From assembly GCF_003063625.1 (NCBI RefSeq), contig NZ_CP026604.1, positions 4,008,065 through 4,072,064 on the forward strand: a stretch of 64,000 nucleotides of DNA. The letters run 5' to 3'. Shown here piece after piece: positions 1 to 12,838 of the stretch. The translations under genes and the position numbers were made by a program. The notes below the pieces were generated by a model, which was given only the letters and a program-made list of their open reading frames with translations, did no database searches and was not told the DNA's origin. The stretch is from Saccharobesus litoralis. GTDB lineage: Bacteria; Pseudomonadota; Gammaproteobacteria; Enterobacterales; Alteromonadaceae. Positions within the stretch are counted from its first letter, which is position 1; every line of letters begins with the position of its first letter.

Positions 1-293
1 GTTGTGATGAGTCGATTGTCGGCAGAGAAAATGGCGATACTGACCACTTCAGCGCTAAATTTTCGTTGGGCATGATCGATTAGCGCTTTTAATTCATTCT
101 TTTTACTTTGTTTCAATAAGCTATTAGCGGCAATGGCTAATGGTTCAATAATATTTTTGCCAGTGTTAATTTGACGCAATTGAATTTCTGATATGGCGCC
201 TACAGTAAAATATCCAGCTATTAAGCTTGAAATAAATAGGGTAGGAATAACCGTAATGAAAAAGACCCATTCTTTTAAGTTTTTGTTGTACAT
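1..293 (-). CDS. barA: BarA-like hybrid sensor histidine kinase, N-terminal fragment
   Basis: Ninety-seven codons read leftwards from an ATG at 291-293 and run off the window edge without a stop. The product begins MYNKNLKEWVFFITVIPT and has one hydrophobic segment at about residues 9-32, followed by a polar, probably periplasmic stretch. That is the N-terminal layout of BarA, the membrane kinase that phosphorylates UvrY/GacA in the BarA-UvrY-Csr system. No kinase domain lies in the window, so the name rests mainly on position: in enterics and Alteromonadales barA is transcribed divergently from rlmD, exactly as here. Partial gene; the identity is inferred from synteny and topology. Confidence 0.72.
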   Translation of the reverse strand, partial: MYNKNLKEWVFFITVIPTLFISSLIAGYFTVGAISEIQLRQINTGKNIIEPLAIAANSLLKQSKKNELKALIDHAQRKFSAEVVSIAIFSADNRLIT

Positions 294-446
294 GCTCTTT
301 AACTAATAAAGTATCTTTATCAAATTGAGTGATTGTTTCATGCCATATGTATAATGGTACATATCTGACGATTGGTCTGCTTAATTAGGGCAGAATAACA
401 GTCAAAACACAAAGTTGTAACCCCCAATAATTGGTCAATTTAAAAC

Positions 447-1814
447 ATGGTACAGATTTATACTAGCAATGCTAAAAAAAGCAAAAAGAGACAAGATATT
501 AATAAAACGTTTAACGTAGAGATAGCTACATTAAACCAGCATGGCGAAGGGGTTGCTAAATTAGAGGGTAAGGTTGTATTTGTTAAAGGCGCTTTACCGA
601 CTGAAAAGGTCAAAATTAAAATAATTGATAGCAAAAAACGAGTAGCATCTGCCCAGCTAATTAGCATTAGCAATAAAAGTGAAGAAAGACGAGAGCCATT
701 TTGTGCTCACTATCAAGCTTGTGGTGGTTGTCAGTTGCAACACCTAACACATGCCGGCCAGTTGTTATACAAGCAAGACGTCGTTGCGGGTTTATTAAAA
801 AAACATGGTTGGCTGGATAAGCAAACGAGTTTACCTTGGCAAGCGACGATAAAAAGTAAAGAATCCGCTTATAGAACACGCGTTCGCTTAGCTGCCTATT
901 ATGATAATAAGAGTCGTTCTGTCTCTATTGGATATCGTCAAGCGTCAAATAAAAAAATAGTGCAAATTACCCAATGCGATATCATGTTACCGCAATTGTC
1001 ATGTTTAATTGAGCCTTTGCGAGTATTAGTTAACCGATTTACTAACAAACAAGCAATTGGTCATATTGACTTAAATGCTTTTCATTGTGAGCCAGAAAAG
1101 CAAGACGGAAAACCTATTGTAAACTTTCGATTTTTAAAGCCTTTTTCACAACAAGACTTAGCTTTATTATCCACATTTCAATTACAGCATAACGTCATCA
1201 TTACCCAACAAATTGCGCAAAATATTGCGGTTGATTTGAATAATCAAGCGGTTACGCTTGAATATTATCTTTTGGGCAAAAGTATTAGTTTTTCTTCAAG
1301 TGACTTTACGCAAATCAATAAAGATATAAACCAAGCTATGGTAGCACAAGCCATTGATTGGTTAGACCTTAATAAAAATGATGAAGTTCTCGATTTATAT
1401 TGTGGTCTTGGCAATTTTAGTTTACCGATAGCAGATAAAGTTAAACGAGTTGCGGGTATCGAAGGTGTTTTAGATATGGTTGACAAAGCCCAGCATAATG
1501 CCAATTTAAATCAATTGACCCATTGTCATTTTTACCACGGTAATTTAGAAGAGGGAGTAAGCATTGACGATACAAAATTTAATAAACTGCTATTAGACCC
1601 AGCTCGTGCCGGTGCTGAAAATATATGCAAAACAATACAAGCTAACAATTTTGATTTGATACTCTATGTTTCATGTAATCCAAGCTCGCTGGCTCGTGAT
1701 GGTCGGCTACTTATCGAAAAGGGATACACAGTGGCTAAAATAGGTTTGCTCGATATGTTTCCAAACACATCACATATTGAAACCATGGTTTTATTTAAAA
1801 AGAACACAAAATAG
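447..1814 (+). CDS. rlmD: 23S rRNA (uracil-1939-C5)-methyltransferase RlmD
   Basis: SAM-dependent enzyme that makes m5U1939 in 23S rRNA. Length (455 aa) is about 20 more than E. coli RlmD. An N-terminal TRAM domain (about 17-75) is followed by the four [4Fe-4S] cysteines C86, C92, C95 and C177, typical of RlmD and absent from TrmA. The SAM motif VLDLYCGLGNF lies near 325, and the catalytic Cys of SCNPSSLARD is C410. The lysine-rich N-terminus is retained with the ATG at 447; no clear Shine-Dalgarno precedes it. It is divergent from barA and followed by relA, the canonical order. Confidence 0.95.
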   Translation: MVQIYTSNAKKSKKRQDINKTFNVEIATLNQHGEGVAKLEGKVVFVKGALPTEKVKIKIIDSKKRVASAQLISISNKSEERREPFCAHYQACGGCQLQHLTHAGQLLYKQDVVAGLLKKHGWLDKQTSLPWQATIKSKESAYRTRVRLAAYYDNKSRSVSIGYRQASNKKIVQITQCDIMLPQLSCLIEPLRVLVNRFTNKQAIGHIDLNAFHCEPEKQDGKPIVNFRFLKPFSQQDLALLSTFQLQHNVIITQQIAQNIAVDLNNQAVTLEYYLLGKSISFSSSDFTQINKDINQAMVAQAIDWLDLNKNDEVLDLYCGLGNFSLPIADKVKRVAGIEGVLDMVDKAQHNANLNQLTHCHFYHGNLEEGVSIDDTKFNKLLLDPARAGAENICKTIQANNFDLILYVSCNPSSLARDGRLLIEKGYTVAKIGLLDMFPNTSHIETMVLFKKNTK

Positions 1815-1941
1815 TCACAAATTGACATAAATTAAGGGAATAACCGTCTATTTCGGCTTTATGCATTGACTCTGTGAGCCAGAGACGTTTAAATTACTTT
1901 TGTTATATATTTATATCGCTTCTCTCATTTAAGCTCGCTTT

Positions 1942-4137
1942 ATGGTTACAGTAAGACATTCCCATAGCAAAAAAAATAAAACGAAAACTTTTTCCGATTG
2001 GTTGGAAGAACTATACGCTGACGATCCCGATCGGCGCTTTGCTATATTATCCACTTATCAATTTTGTGAAAATATTGTCGCAGAACCTAACTTACTTGAG
2101 CAATCTCGTGAGATGGTTGAAATTTTGTCTGAACTGAATATGGACGCCGAAACCATTAGTGCAGCGATGATTTTCCCGTTTTGGCGAGAAAAGCGTATTT
2201 CACCGAAAGCGGTTGAAGATGAGTTTGGCATTGGTGCCGTCAAGCTCATTATTGGTGTTGATAAAATGGCGGCGATCCGCTATTTGCAAAATAATTTGTC
2301 TACCCATATAAGTGCTGATCATTTAGATAACGTGCGTCGCATGTTATTAGCTATGGTTGAAGATGTACGCGCGATAGTGATTAAACTCGCGGCTTGTATT
2401 ATCGATTTACGTTTGGTTAAAAATGCCGACGAAGAAACCAAAGTTATTACAGCTAAAGAGGCTAGTACAATATATGCACCACTAGCTAATCGTTTAGGGA
2501 TTGGCCAACTTAAATGGGAAATTGAAGATTACGCTTTTCGTTATCAGCACCCGCAAACGTATAAACAAATAGCGTCTATGCTGCATGAAAAACGCACAGA
2601 TCGCGCAGATTATATTGATAATTTTGTTAGTACACTGCAAAGCCGTTTAAATGATATGCACATAAAAGGCGAGGTGGTTGGCAGACCAAAGCATATTTAT
2701 AGCATTTGGAAAAAAATGCAGAAAAAGGATCTGCCATTTGAACGCGTTTACGATGTGAGAGCAGTACGTGTTTTAGTTGATACATTGCATGAATGTTATG
2801 CTGCGTTGGGCGTGGTTCACACCACTTGGAGTGCTATTAATAAAGAGTTTGATGATTATATAGCCACACCGAAATCCAATGGCTATCAATCGATACATAC
2901 GGTTGTACTGGGCCCACAAGGTAAAGCAGTCGAGATCCAAATCCGCACCCAACAAATGCATCAAGATGCAGAATTGGGTGTCGCTGCCCATTGGCGGTAT
3001 AAGGAAGGTTCGGCAAATGGTAAACAGGACAGCTATCAAGAAAAAATCAATTGGTTACGTAAACTATTGCAATGGCAAGAGGATATGTCAGCAGATGATA
3101 ATCTAGTTGACGAGTTACGTAGCCAAGTCTTTGAAGATCGCGTGTATGTATTTACACCAAAGGGGCAAGTCATTGATTTACCCAACGGCTCAACCCCACT
3201 TGATTTTGCATACTACATTCACAGCAATGTCGGACATTGCTGCATCGGTGCAAAAGTATTTGGCAAAATAGTGCCATTTACTTATACGCTGCAAAGTGGT
3301 GATCAAGTCGAGATCCTAACTAGTAAAACGGCTAACCCAAGTCGAGATTGGTTAAACCCCAATTTAGGCTATGTCAAATCAAGCCGAGCTCGCAGTAAAA
3401 TTCATCACTGGTTCAAACTGCAAGATAAAGACAAAAATCGAGAAGCAGGTCTTGAGTTATTAGAGCAAGAAGTCAATCGATATGAAATGGATATTGATGA
3501 ACTTGAACCAGCAATTGCTCGCTTTAATGTCAATACCTTTGATGACTTATGTGCCGCCGTCGGCGGTGGTGATCTGCGTGCTAGTCAAATAATTAATTAT
3601 ATTCAAAGCCGTAATAAACGCGCGAAAGAAGAAATTGATCCGCGCACCTTTAACCGCCAAACAACATCTGACAACGAAGAAAAGTCAGACAGTGCCATCG
3701 TTGTTCAAGGGGTAGGTAACTTAATGAGTTACTTGGCTAAATGTTGTCAACCGCTACCCGGTGATGAAATTACTGGCTACATAACCCAAGGCAATGGTAT
3801 TTCAGTCCATCGTGAAGATTGCGAGCAGTTAGATAAAATGTTGTCTCAGCATCCTGAGCGGCAAGTTGAAGTTACATGGGGTAATGCAATACAACGCGGC
3901 TATCGTGTTTCAGTAAGGGTAATGGCTAATGACCGTAGTGGTTTATTAAGAGATGTGACTACAGTATTGGTGAATGAAAAAATTTCAGTTCATGGTATTA
4001 ATAGCCACACAGATGACAAAACCGCCGTAGCTGGAATCGATGTTGATATTGATGTAAACGATTTAAATCGCTTAGGTCGAGTATTAACCCGATTGTCGCA
4101 AGTGGACGGTGTCTATAGTGCTAAACGTTTAAAATAA
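1942..4137 (+). CDS. relA: GTP pyrophosphokinase RelA, (p)ppGpp synthetase I
   Basis: Ribosome-associated enzyme that makes pppGpp/ppGpp from ATP and GTP/GDP on amino-acid starvation. At 731 aa it has the full RelA layout: a degenerate N-terminal hydrolase domain (no HD motif; FPFWREKR where histidines would sit), a synthetase domain (RPKHIYSIWKKM, YDVRAVRVLVD and EFDDYIA, the EXDD motif of mono-functional RelA rather than the RXKD of SpoT), TGS domain (about 400-460, VYVFTPKGQVIDLP), a Zn-finger region (AKCCQPLPGDEITGY, HREDC) and a C-terminal ACT domain (VRVMANDRSGLLRDVTTVL). mazG starts 5 nt after its stop, so the two are probably co-transcribed. Confidence 0.97.
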   Translation: MVTVRHSHSKKNKTKTFSDWLEELYADDPDRRFAILSTYQFCENIVAEPNLLEQSREMVEILSELNMDAETISAAMIFPFWREKRISPKAVEDEFGIGAVKLIIGVDKMAAIRYLQNNLSTHISADHLDNVRRMLLAMVEDVRAIVIKLAACIIDLRLVKNADEETKVITAKEASTIYAPLANRLGIGQLKWEIEDYAFRYQHPQTYKQIASMLHEKRTDRADYIDNFVSTLQSRLNDMHIKGEVVGRPKHIYSIWKKMQKKDLPFERVYDVRAVRVLVDTLHECYAALGVVHTTWSAINKEFDDYIATPKSNGYQSIHTVVLGPQGKAVEIQIRTQQMHQDAELGVAAHWRYKEGSANGKQDSYQEKINWLRKLLQWQEDMSADDNLVDELRSQVFEDRVYVFTPKGQVIDLPNGSTPLDFAYYIHSNVGHCCIGAKVFGKIVPFTYTLQSGDQVEILTSKTANPSRDWLNPNLGYVKSSRARSKIHHWFKLQDKDKNREAGLELLEQEVNRYEMDIDELEPAIARFNVNTFDDLCAAVGGGDLRASQIINYIQSRNKRAKEEIDPRTFNRQTTSDNEEKSDSAIVVQGVGNLMSYLAKCCQPLPGDEITGYITQGNGISVHREDCEQLDKMLSQHPERQVEVTWGNAIQRGYRVSVRVMANDRSGLLRDVTTVLVNEKISVHGINSHTDDKTAVAGIDVDIDVNDLNRLGRVLTRLSQVDGVYSAKRLK

Positions 4138-4142
4138 ACAAG

Positions 4143-4940
4143 ATGTCTAATAATTCATTACAACCATTAATTGATATTATGGCAGCGTTACGTGACCCGA
4201 ATAACGGCTGCCCTTGGGATTTAAAACAAACCTATAAAACGATAGTTCCTTATACAATCGAAGAAGCCTATGAAGTCGCAGACGCGATAGAAACCGAAGA
4301 CTTTGACGAACTACAAGGTGAACTTGGCGATTTACTTTTTCAGGTAGTGTTTTATTGCCAACTGGCAAAAGAAGAAGGGCGTTTTGAGTTTAATGATGTA
4401 CTTGAAACGGTTTGTGAAAAACTCACTCGTCGTCATCCCCATGTATTTTCTGATGTCGCGTTAGATGATGAAGCGGCTGTTAAAGCAAATTGGGAAGCAG
4501 AGAAAAAGAAAGAAAGAGATAAAAAAGCCACGGAGCAGGTTAGTTATACCTTAAGTCATGTACCCAAAACACTTCCAGCCTTAACTCGGGCCAATAAACT
4601 GCAAAAACGCTGCGCCAACGTCGGATTTGACTGGCCAACCTACCATGGTGCATTAGATAAAGTAGAAGAAGAAATTATTGAAATTAAACAGGAATTAGCC
4701 TGTTCTGCTATCGATCCTGTTAAAGTCGGTGAAGAAGTAGGAGACTTAATGTTTGCTGTGGTTAATTTAGCTCGTAAACTTAAATTGGATCCTGAAGCAA
4801 CCTTACGTGCAGCCAATAAAAAATTTGAAACACGCTTTAATCGAGTTGAATCCAAAGCCTTAGATAATGGTCACGAATTAAACGACTTAACTTTAGCTGA
4901 AATGGAAAGCTTGTGGTTACAAGTTAAACAAGAAAAATAA
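4143..4940 (+). CDS. mazG: Nucleoside triphosphate pyrophosphohydrolase MazG
   Basis: Hydrolyses (d)NTPs to NMP and PPi. In E. coli it is linked to housecleaning of damaged nucleotides and lowering of (p)ppGpp during starvation. The 265 aa contain two MazG folds: the first with CPWDLKQTYKTIVPYTIEEAYE and the metal-ligand pattern EEAYE...ELGDLLFQ, the second (about 165-250) with EEEIIEIKQEL and EEVGDLMFAVVN. It follows relA by 5 nt without the mazEF toxin pair that separates the two in E. coli. About 165 bp then lead to pyrG. Confidence 0.95.
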   Translation: MSNNSLQPLIDIMAALRDPNNGCPWDLKQTYKTIVPYTIEEAYEVADAIETEDFDELQGELGDLLFQVVFYCQLAKEEGRFEFNDVLETVCEKLTRRHPHVFSDVALDDEAAVKANWEAEKKKERDKKATEQVSYTLSHVPKTLPALTRANKLQKRCANVGFDWPTYHGALDKVEEEIIEIKQELACSAIDPVKVGEEVGDLMFAVVNLARKLKLDPEATLRAANKKFETRFNRVESKALDNGHELNDLTLAEMESLWLQVKQEK

Positions 4941-5085
4941 TACACCAAATAAGAAGAATATAACCTAGCTCATAACGACTTTTGATTTGTTAGGTTAATT
5001 GCCTTCTGTTAGACTACGCCCCCGTCTTAAAGCTTATTACCCACGTTTATACTTTTTCGCAATATCCTGATTGCACGGGTAATGA

Positions 5086-8088
<3,003 letters not shown>

Positions 8089-8104
8089 TATCTGATCTTT
8101 TGTC

Positions 8105-8131
8105 ATGCTGGCCTTTTCAATAGGCCAGCAT
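8105..8131 (+). terminator. Hairpin terminator after eno
   Basis: A perfect 9-bp stem ATGCTGGCC/GGCCAGCAT (8105-8113 and 8123-8131) with a 9-nt loop begins 16 nt after the eno stop. No run of T follows (ATTCGTT), so termination may be weak or the hairpin may mainly protect the mRNA 3' end. Confidence 0.6.
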
Positions 8132-8174
8132 ATTCGTTACACTTCACTAATCTTCTGTTAAATCAATTCTGACT

Positions 8175-8831
8175 TTGAATAAATCGGCCGCTCAACAACG
8201 AGATTTTGCCCAAGATAGCGAAAGGCTGCTTACTTATTCTCAACTGTGTAACGTTTTTTATGAACGTGAATTAAAAATGTTGATGGATAGCGATATGCCT
8301 CCCGCGCTGTTACAAAAGCGTTTATCTAGTTTATCGTTTTACGTTAAACGTGCTGCTGAATCGATTATTAGTTTAAGTTCGCCCATCAGTTTAGATAGTC
8401 AAAATGGTGCTTGGTCGGCCAGCCAAAAACGTAAAATACCCACAGAAAAAGTTGATCCTGAAGCTAACTTTAAATGGTTTAGTCGATATTCAGATATTGG
8501 CTTAATTGTTCCTATTCAAATTACTCAACAAGGTTTAACGCATATTAAGTTAGATTGTATTGATGAAATAGATACCGTAAATCAATGCTTTCATGTTAAT
8601 GAGTTAGGTTGGTTTAATTTTTACGGCCAGACTTTACAAGATGATCTAATCAAACACAAAACAGCGTTTAAATCTGCAAAAGATATTATGATTGCAGCGT
8701 GTTGTGGCCACCAATGGATAGGGAGCGATAGAACTTATCATAGAACGTTATCGTTACGTGAATTGTTATTAACATCAGTTATTAATTGGCAACAGTTAAA
8801 TAAGCCTTTACCTATAACTAAAACTAGCTAA
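8175..8831 (+). CDS. Hypothetical protein between eno and ftsB
   Basis: I do not recognise this 218-aa protein. The frame opens with TTG at 8175 (MNKSAAQQRDFAQD...). The first in-frame ATG lies some 34 codons later and would remove a helical region, so the TTG or another non-ATG start is more likely, with modest certainty. There is no signal peptide or membrane segment, and the composition is soluble with several Trp. Motif-like stretches are RYSDIGLIVPIQIT and AACCGHQWIGSDRTYHRTLSLRELL. It lies on the same strand between two housekeeping genes, about 85 bp after eno and 65 bp before ftsB. Confidence 0.7.
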   Translation: MNKSAAQQRDFAQDSERLLTYSQLCNVFYERELKMLMDSDMPPALLQKRLSSLSFYVKRAAESIISLSSPISLDSQNGAWSASQKRKIPTEKVDPEANFKWFSRYSDIGLIVPIQITQQGLTHIKLDCIDEIDTVNQCFHVNELGWFNFYGQTLQDDLIKHKTAFKSAKDIMIAACCGHQWIGSDRTYHRTLSLRELLLTSVINWQQLNKPLPITKTS

Positions 8832-8896
8832 TTGCGTCTGGCTATTCATGATCCTGCAAGGTAATATTAGCTTAACTTTAATATTATCAGTTCACC

Positions 8897-9169
8897 ATGT
8901 CTCTTTTTAGGTTAGTGCTAATAGTGTTGCTTTGTATGCTGCAATATCGTTTGTGGTTTGGAGGTAACTCAATCTCTGAATATAGTCGCCTGCAACAAAA
9001 AGTAGAAACCATCAAATTAGAGAATGACAAACTTTCTCAGCGTAACAAACTTATGGTCGCTGACATCAAAGATTTAAAAATGGGTGTCGAGGCTATTGAA
9101 GAACGAGCGAGAAATGAACTTGGCTTAATCCGTCAAGGTGAGTTGTTTTATCGGGTGATCCCTAAGTAA
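8897..9169 (+). CDS. ftsB: Cell division protein FtsB
   Basis: Small bitopic divisome protein that forms the FtsQ-FtsB-FtsL complex and controls septal peptidoglycan synthesis. The 90 aa show one membrane helix at residues 3-16 (LFRLVLIVLLCMLQYRLWFG) followed by a periplasmic coiled coil (about 28-65, RLQQKVETIKLENDKLSQRN) and the conserved end EERARNELGLIRQGELFYRV. It stands directly before ispD, as in E. coli and Vibrio. Confidence 0.95.
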   Translation: MSLFRLVLIVLLCMLQYRLWFGGNSISEYSRLQQKVETIKLENDKLSQRNKLMVADIKDLKMGVEAIEERARNELGLIRQGELFYRVIPK

Positions 9170-9180
9170 TTTAACTAATA

Positions 9181-9888
9181 ATGCTCCAACCCATGCCACA
9201 TATTGTCGCTATTATTCCTGCCGCAGGTGTTGGTAGTCGAATGAAAGCTGATATCCCTAAACAGTATTTGACTATTGGCAATCAAACCATATTAGAGCAT
9301 ACCTTATCAGTGCTTGATAAGGTTCAATACATTAACGAAATTGTTCTTGTTGTCGCAAGTCATGATAGCTATTTAGATGATATAAAAGAAAATTTTTGTC
9401 GATTGACTAAACCAATTAAAACTGTAGTCGGTGGTCAGGAAAGAGTGGATTCTGTTTTAGCTGGTTTAAATGCATTACCTAAAGACGCTTGGGCTTTAGT
9501 CCACGATGCCGCTCGACCTTGTGTACTAGTGAAGGATATTGAACAACTTATCGAAACTTGTCTATCTCAAAATATGGGTGGCATTTTAGCTTCAAGAGTT
9601 AAAGATACGATGAAGCGCAGTATAAAAGGCAGTAATCAAATCACTGAGACGGTATCAAGGGACAATTTATGGCATGCGTTAACGCCTCAGTTATTCCCAA
9701 CTCATCAATTAGTTGCATCTATTGAACTCAGTCAAAAACACAATGCTACTGTTACCGATGAAGCATCAGCCATCGAGTTTGCTGGTGGACAAGTTCTTAT
9801 GTGCGAGAGTAGTGCAACTAACTTGAAAATTACCACTCCAGATGACTTGCAATTGGCAACGTTAATACTTAATGCTAAGCAAATGTAA
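9181..9888 (+). CDS. ispD: 2-C-methyl-D-erythritol 4-phosphate cytidylyltransferase
   Basis: Third step of the MEP isoprenoid pathway: MEP + CTP to CDP-ME. The 235 aa show the nucleotidyltransferase signature AIIPAAGVGSRMKADIPKQYL near the N-terminus, VHDAARPCV (about 110) and the C-terminal TDEASAIEFAGGQV. Two in-frame ATGs are possible (9181 and 9193); the second gives MPHIVAIIPAAG, closer to the family's usual start. ispF follows after about 45 bp. Confidence 0.96.
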   Translation: MLQPMPHIVAIIPAAGVGSRMKADIPKQYLTIGNQTILEHTLSVLDKVQYINEIVLVVASHDSYLDDIKENFCRLTKPIKTVVGGQERVDSVLAGLNALPKDAWALVHDAARPCVLVKDIEQLIETCLSQNMGGILASRVKDTMKRSIKGSNQITETVSRDNLWHALTPQLFPTHQLVASIELSQKHNATVTDEASAIEFAGGQVLMCESSATNLKITTPDDLQLATLILNAKQM

Positions 9889-9933
9889 CGCATCTTCTGT
9901 TATGCGGTTTAATGAATTAACAGGTTTTAAAAA

Positions 9934-10413
9934 ATGACAATTCGAATTGGACATGGTTTTGATGTTCATAAATTTGGTGGCAATGGCCCTTTAACAATAT
10001 GTGGTGTCAAAATTGATTACCCACAAGGGTTTATTGCCCATTCTGATGGTGATGTCGCCATTCACGCTTTGTGTGATGCTATTCTAGGTGCCCTCGCTTT
10101 GGGGGATATAGGCAACCACTTTCCTGATACTGACGATGATTATGCGAATATAGATTCGCGAATATTGCTGAGACATGTGTGGTCTCTTGCACGAGACAAA
10201 GGTTACAAGCTAGGTAATTGTGATATCACTATTATTGCTCAAGCACCGAAAATAGCTCCACATTTAAAGGCTATGCGAACTCTATTAGCTGATGATTTAG
10301 AAGCAGAATTGAGCCAAGTTAATGTCAAAGCAACAACAACAGAAAAACTAGGATTTACAGGTCGTAAAGAAGGTGTAGCGGTTGAGTCAGTTGTTTTGTT
10401 GGAGACAATGTAA
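9934..10413 (+). CDS. ispF: 2-C-methyl-D-erythritol 2,4-cyclodiphosphate synthase
   Basis: Cyclises CDP-ME 2-phosphate to MEcPP with release of CMP in the MEP pathway. It is 159 aa, the normal length. The zinc ligands are Asp and His in GFDVHKF near residues 9-11 plus the His of [12 protein letters not shown]. The C-terminal [17 protein letters not shown] is the CDP-binding end of the trimer. truD begins 3 nt after its stop, so translation is probably coupled. Confidence 0.97.
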   Translation: MTIRIGHGFDVHKFGGNGPLTICGVKIDYPQGFIAHSDGDVAIHALCDAILGALALGDIGNHFPDTDDDYANIDSRILLRHVWSLARDKGYKLGNCDITIIAQAPKIAPHLKAMRTLLADDLEAELSQVNVKATTTEKLGFTGRKEGVAVESVVLLETM

Positions 10414-10415
10414 GT

Positions 10416-11477
10416 ATGTTTGAACAGCAGTATCCATTTTTACACGGTAAGCCTGAATTAAACGGAACTATACGGAGTCGCAATAGCGACTTTTACGTTG
10501 AGGAATATTTGGGTTTTCAACCCAGCGGGCAAGGTGAGCACCTTTGGTTGTTAGTTGAAAAAGAAAATGAAAATACCCAGTATGTTGCTAATCAACTCGC
10601 TAAATTATTAGGCGTACAACCTAAACTTGCTAGCTATTCTGGTAAAAAAGATAAATACGCTGTGACAAGACAATGGTTTTCTTTTCCCTTTCCGATTAAA
10701 AAAAGTTTGCCGCCAGCGATAGAAGGTCCAAATTTTAAAGCGCTAATTATCACAAGGCATGATAAGAAATTAAAAACCGGTACACATAAAGCGAATCGTT
10801 TTGAAATTAATGTACAGTGTGAAGCCTTAGATGAAGAAAGTGAATTGCATCTTCAGCACCGAGTAAACGCCATTACACAGCAAGGTGTCCCTAACTATTT
10901 TGGTGAACAGCGCTTTGGCCATCGCTTTGGAAACATTGAAAAAGCATTAGCAATGTTTGCCAATCAAATAAAGGTTAAAGATCGTAATAAACGCGGTATG
11001 TACTTATCCGCTGCGCGATCCTTCCTTTTTAATCATATTATTGCTCAACGTATTAACCAAGATATGTTTAAACCACTTTGTGGCGATGTATTTATGTTAA
11101 ATGGTAGCCACTCAGTTTTTTGCGCAGACAATATAGATGATGATCTAATAACAAGGCATCAAGCGCATGATATACAAATAACAGGGCCTATGTGGGGTGA
11201 AGGAGAGCTAAAAACTCAAGGCATACCGTTAGAATTAGAAAAACAGTTACTGAAAGATGAAGTAATGTCTGATTTAATTAAAGGGCTTGAAAACGCGCGA
11301 TTAAAACAAGAGCGTAGGTCTTTGAATTTATTTATTCCTAACCTGAGTTTCTCACGTTATGATCACGGCTTTACATTAAAATTTGAGTTACCGACAGGCT
11401 GCTTTGCTACTTCGGTATTGAGAGAAATCGTCAACTATACGGATGCTTCTAAAAATGCGGATTTTACTCAGCAATGA
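10416..11477 (+). CDS. truD: tRNA pseudouridine(13) synthase TruD
   Basis: Makes pseudouridine at position 13 of tRNA-Glu. At 353 aa it is of normal size. The catalytic aspartate is D79 in YSGKKDKYAVTRQW. Family signatures NYFGEQRFGHRFGN and the TRUD insertion domain follow, and the C-terminal GCFATSVLREIV closes the catalytic domain. It overlaps the start of surE by 23 nt if surE uses its family-typical ATG. Confidence 0.96.
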   Translation: MFEQQYPFLHGKPELNGTIRSRNSDFYVEEYLGFQPSGQGEHLWLLVEKENENTQYVANQLAKLLGVQPKLASYSGKKDKYAVTRQWFSFPFPIKKSLPPAIEGPNFKALIITRHDKKLKTGTHKANRFEINVQCEALDEESELHLQHRVNAITQQGVPNYFGEQRFGHRFGNIEKALAMFANQIKVKDRNKRGMYLSAARSFLFNHIIAQRINQDMFKPLCGDVFMLNGSHSVFCADNIDDDLITRHQAHDIQITGPMWGEGELKTQGIPLELEKQLLKDEVMSDLIKGLENARLKQERRSLNLFIPNLSFSRYDHGFTLKFELPTGCFATSVLREIVNYTDASKNADFTQQ

Positions 11478-12198
11478 TGACGGTGTTCATGCATTAGGAC
11501 TATCTCAGCTTTATCAGCACCTAAAAAATTTAGGTGAAGTGTCTGTTATCGCGCCTGATAGAAATTGCAGTGGAGCGAGTAACAGTTTAACGCTAGTTAA
11601 TCCACTTCGTGTGCAACAACTGGATAACGGCTTTTATTCTGTCAATGGTACGCCAACGGATTGTGTTCATATTGGTATTAACCAATTAATAAAACCGGAA
11701 CCTGATTTAGTCATATCAGGTATTAATCATGGCCCTAATTTGGGTGACGATGTTATTTATTCAGGAACTGTCGCGGCTGCATTAGAAGGCCGCCATATGG
11801 GGCATTCAGCTATCGCGGTTTCTTTAGCGGGTGATCAACATTTTGATAGCGCAGCTCGAGTGGTCAAAAATATAGTAGAGCATTTAGAACAACTAAACTT
11901 AACTGAACAACAAATTTTAAATGTTAATGTGCCAGACTTGCCTTATGAAGCAATTAAGGGGTACCGAATTACTCGGTGTGGCTCGCGCCATCGGGCACAA
12001 AGTATGTCAAAAACTCAGGATCCTTACGGTAGAACTATTTATTGGTATGGGCCACAAGGGGCTGAGTTAAAAGAAGGACAAGATACGGATTTTGAAGCAG
12101 TGCGTAATGGTTTTGTATCAATAACACCTTTAACCGTGGACATGACAGCACATCAAAGCATTAATAATCTAAAATCTTGGCTAACAAATCTAAATTAG
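11455..12198 (+). CDS. surE: 5'/3'-nucleotidase SurE
   Basis: Metal-dependent nucleotidase/exopolyphosphatase induced in stationary phase. I choose the ATG at 11455 ([15 protein letters not shown]), which fits the family N-terminus, over the ATG four codons upstream; this gives 247 aa. The divalent-metal Asp pair is DD in SNDDG, and [10 protein letters not shown] and [22 protein letters not shown] are diagnostic. It sits inside the conserved truD-surE-pcm run and overlaps truD by 23 nt. Confidence 0.96.
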   Translation: MRILLSNDDGVHALGLSQLYQHLKNLGEVSVIAPDRNCSGASNSLTLVNPLRVQQLDNGFYSVNGTPTDCVHIGINQLIKPEPDLVISGINHGPNLGDDVIYSGTVAAALEGRHMGHSAIAVSLAGDQHFDSAARVVKNIVEHLEQLNLTEQQILNVNVPDLPYEAIKGYRITRCGSRHRAQSMSKTQDPYGRTIYWYGPQGAELKEGQDTDFEAVRNGFVSITPLTVDMTAHQSINNLKSWLTNLN

Positions 12199-12208
12199 AA
12201 CGGTATCA

Positions 12209-12838
12209 ATGAGTACACGCAATGGTCAGCAGCTGAGTATATTGCTGCAACAAGAAGGCATCAAAAACCCCAGTGTTTTACAAGCGGTCGCTTCAACGCC
12301 TAGGCAGTTTTTTGTAGAGGCTGCATTAGGCCATAAAGCCTATGAAAATACCGCATTACCCATAGGTAAAGGGCAAACAATTTCACAGCCAGTTATTGTG
12401 GCAAGAATGACAGAGTTGTTACTTGAAAAGGTAGATGCGTCATCTGTACTAGAAATAGGTACAGGATCCGGTTATCAAACGGCTATATTGGCGCAGTTGT
12501 TTGACCACGTATATTCAGTTGAACGTATTAAGTCATTACAGTTTCAAGCACGCCGTAAATTGCAACAATTAGACTTGCACAATGTATCAATGAAACATGG
12601 TGATGGTTGGAAAGGCTGGAATTCTAAAGCACCATTTTCCGCTATTATTGTAACCGCTGCCGCTGCATCCGTTCCGCAAAAATTGTTAGATCAACTTGTT
12701 GATGGTGGAATATTAGTTATCCCCGTTGGTGTAGAGTCTCAAGTGCTAAAGCTCATTCGTCGCCAAGGTGATGAATTTATTTCTGAAGATATTGCCGCCG
12801 TTAAATTTGTTCCTTTGGTACCTGGTGATGTCGAATAA
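12209..12838 (+). CDS. pcm: Protein-L-isoaspartate O-methyltransferase
   Basis: Repairs isoaspartyl residues in aged proteins by SAM-dependent methylation. The 209 aa contain the SAM motif [18 protein letters not shown] (about 75-92), the N-terminal substrate-entrance segment [19 protein letters not shown], and the [16 protein letters not shown] / GGILVIPVG region. It begins 10 nt after surE and overlaps the next gene by 11 nt. Confidence 0.97.
   Translation: MSTRNGQQLSILLQQEGIKNPSVLQAVASTPRQFFVEAALGHKAYENTALPIGKGQTISQPVIVARMTELLLEKVDASSVLEIGTGSGYQTAILAQLFDHVYSVERIKSLQFQARRKLQQLDLHNVSMKHGDGWKGWNSKAPFSAIIVTAAAASVPQKLLDQLVDGGILVIPVGVESQVLKLIRRQGDEFISEDIAAVKFVPLVPGDVE

Noticed and set aside
12768-12827. 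Upstream ATG for the DUF368 protein
   Set aside because: Would overlap pcm by 71 nt and add a non-family N-terminus; the ATG at 12828 gives the expected start.
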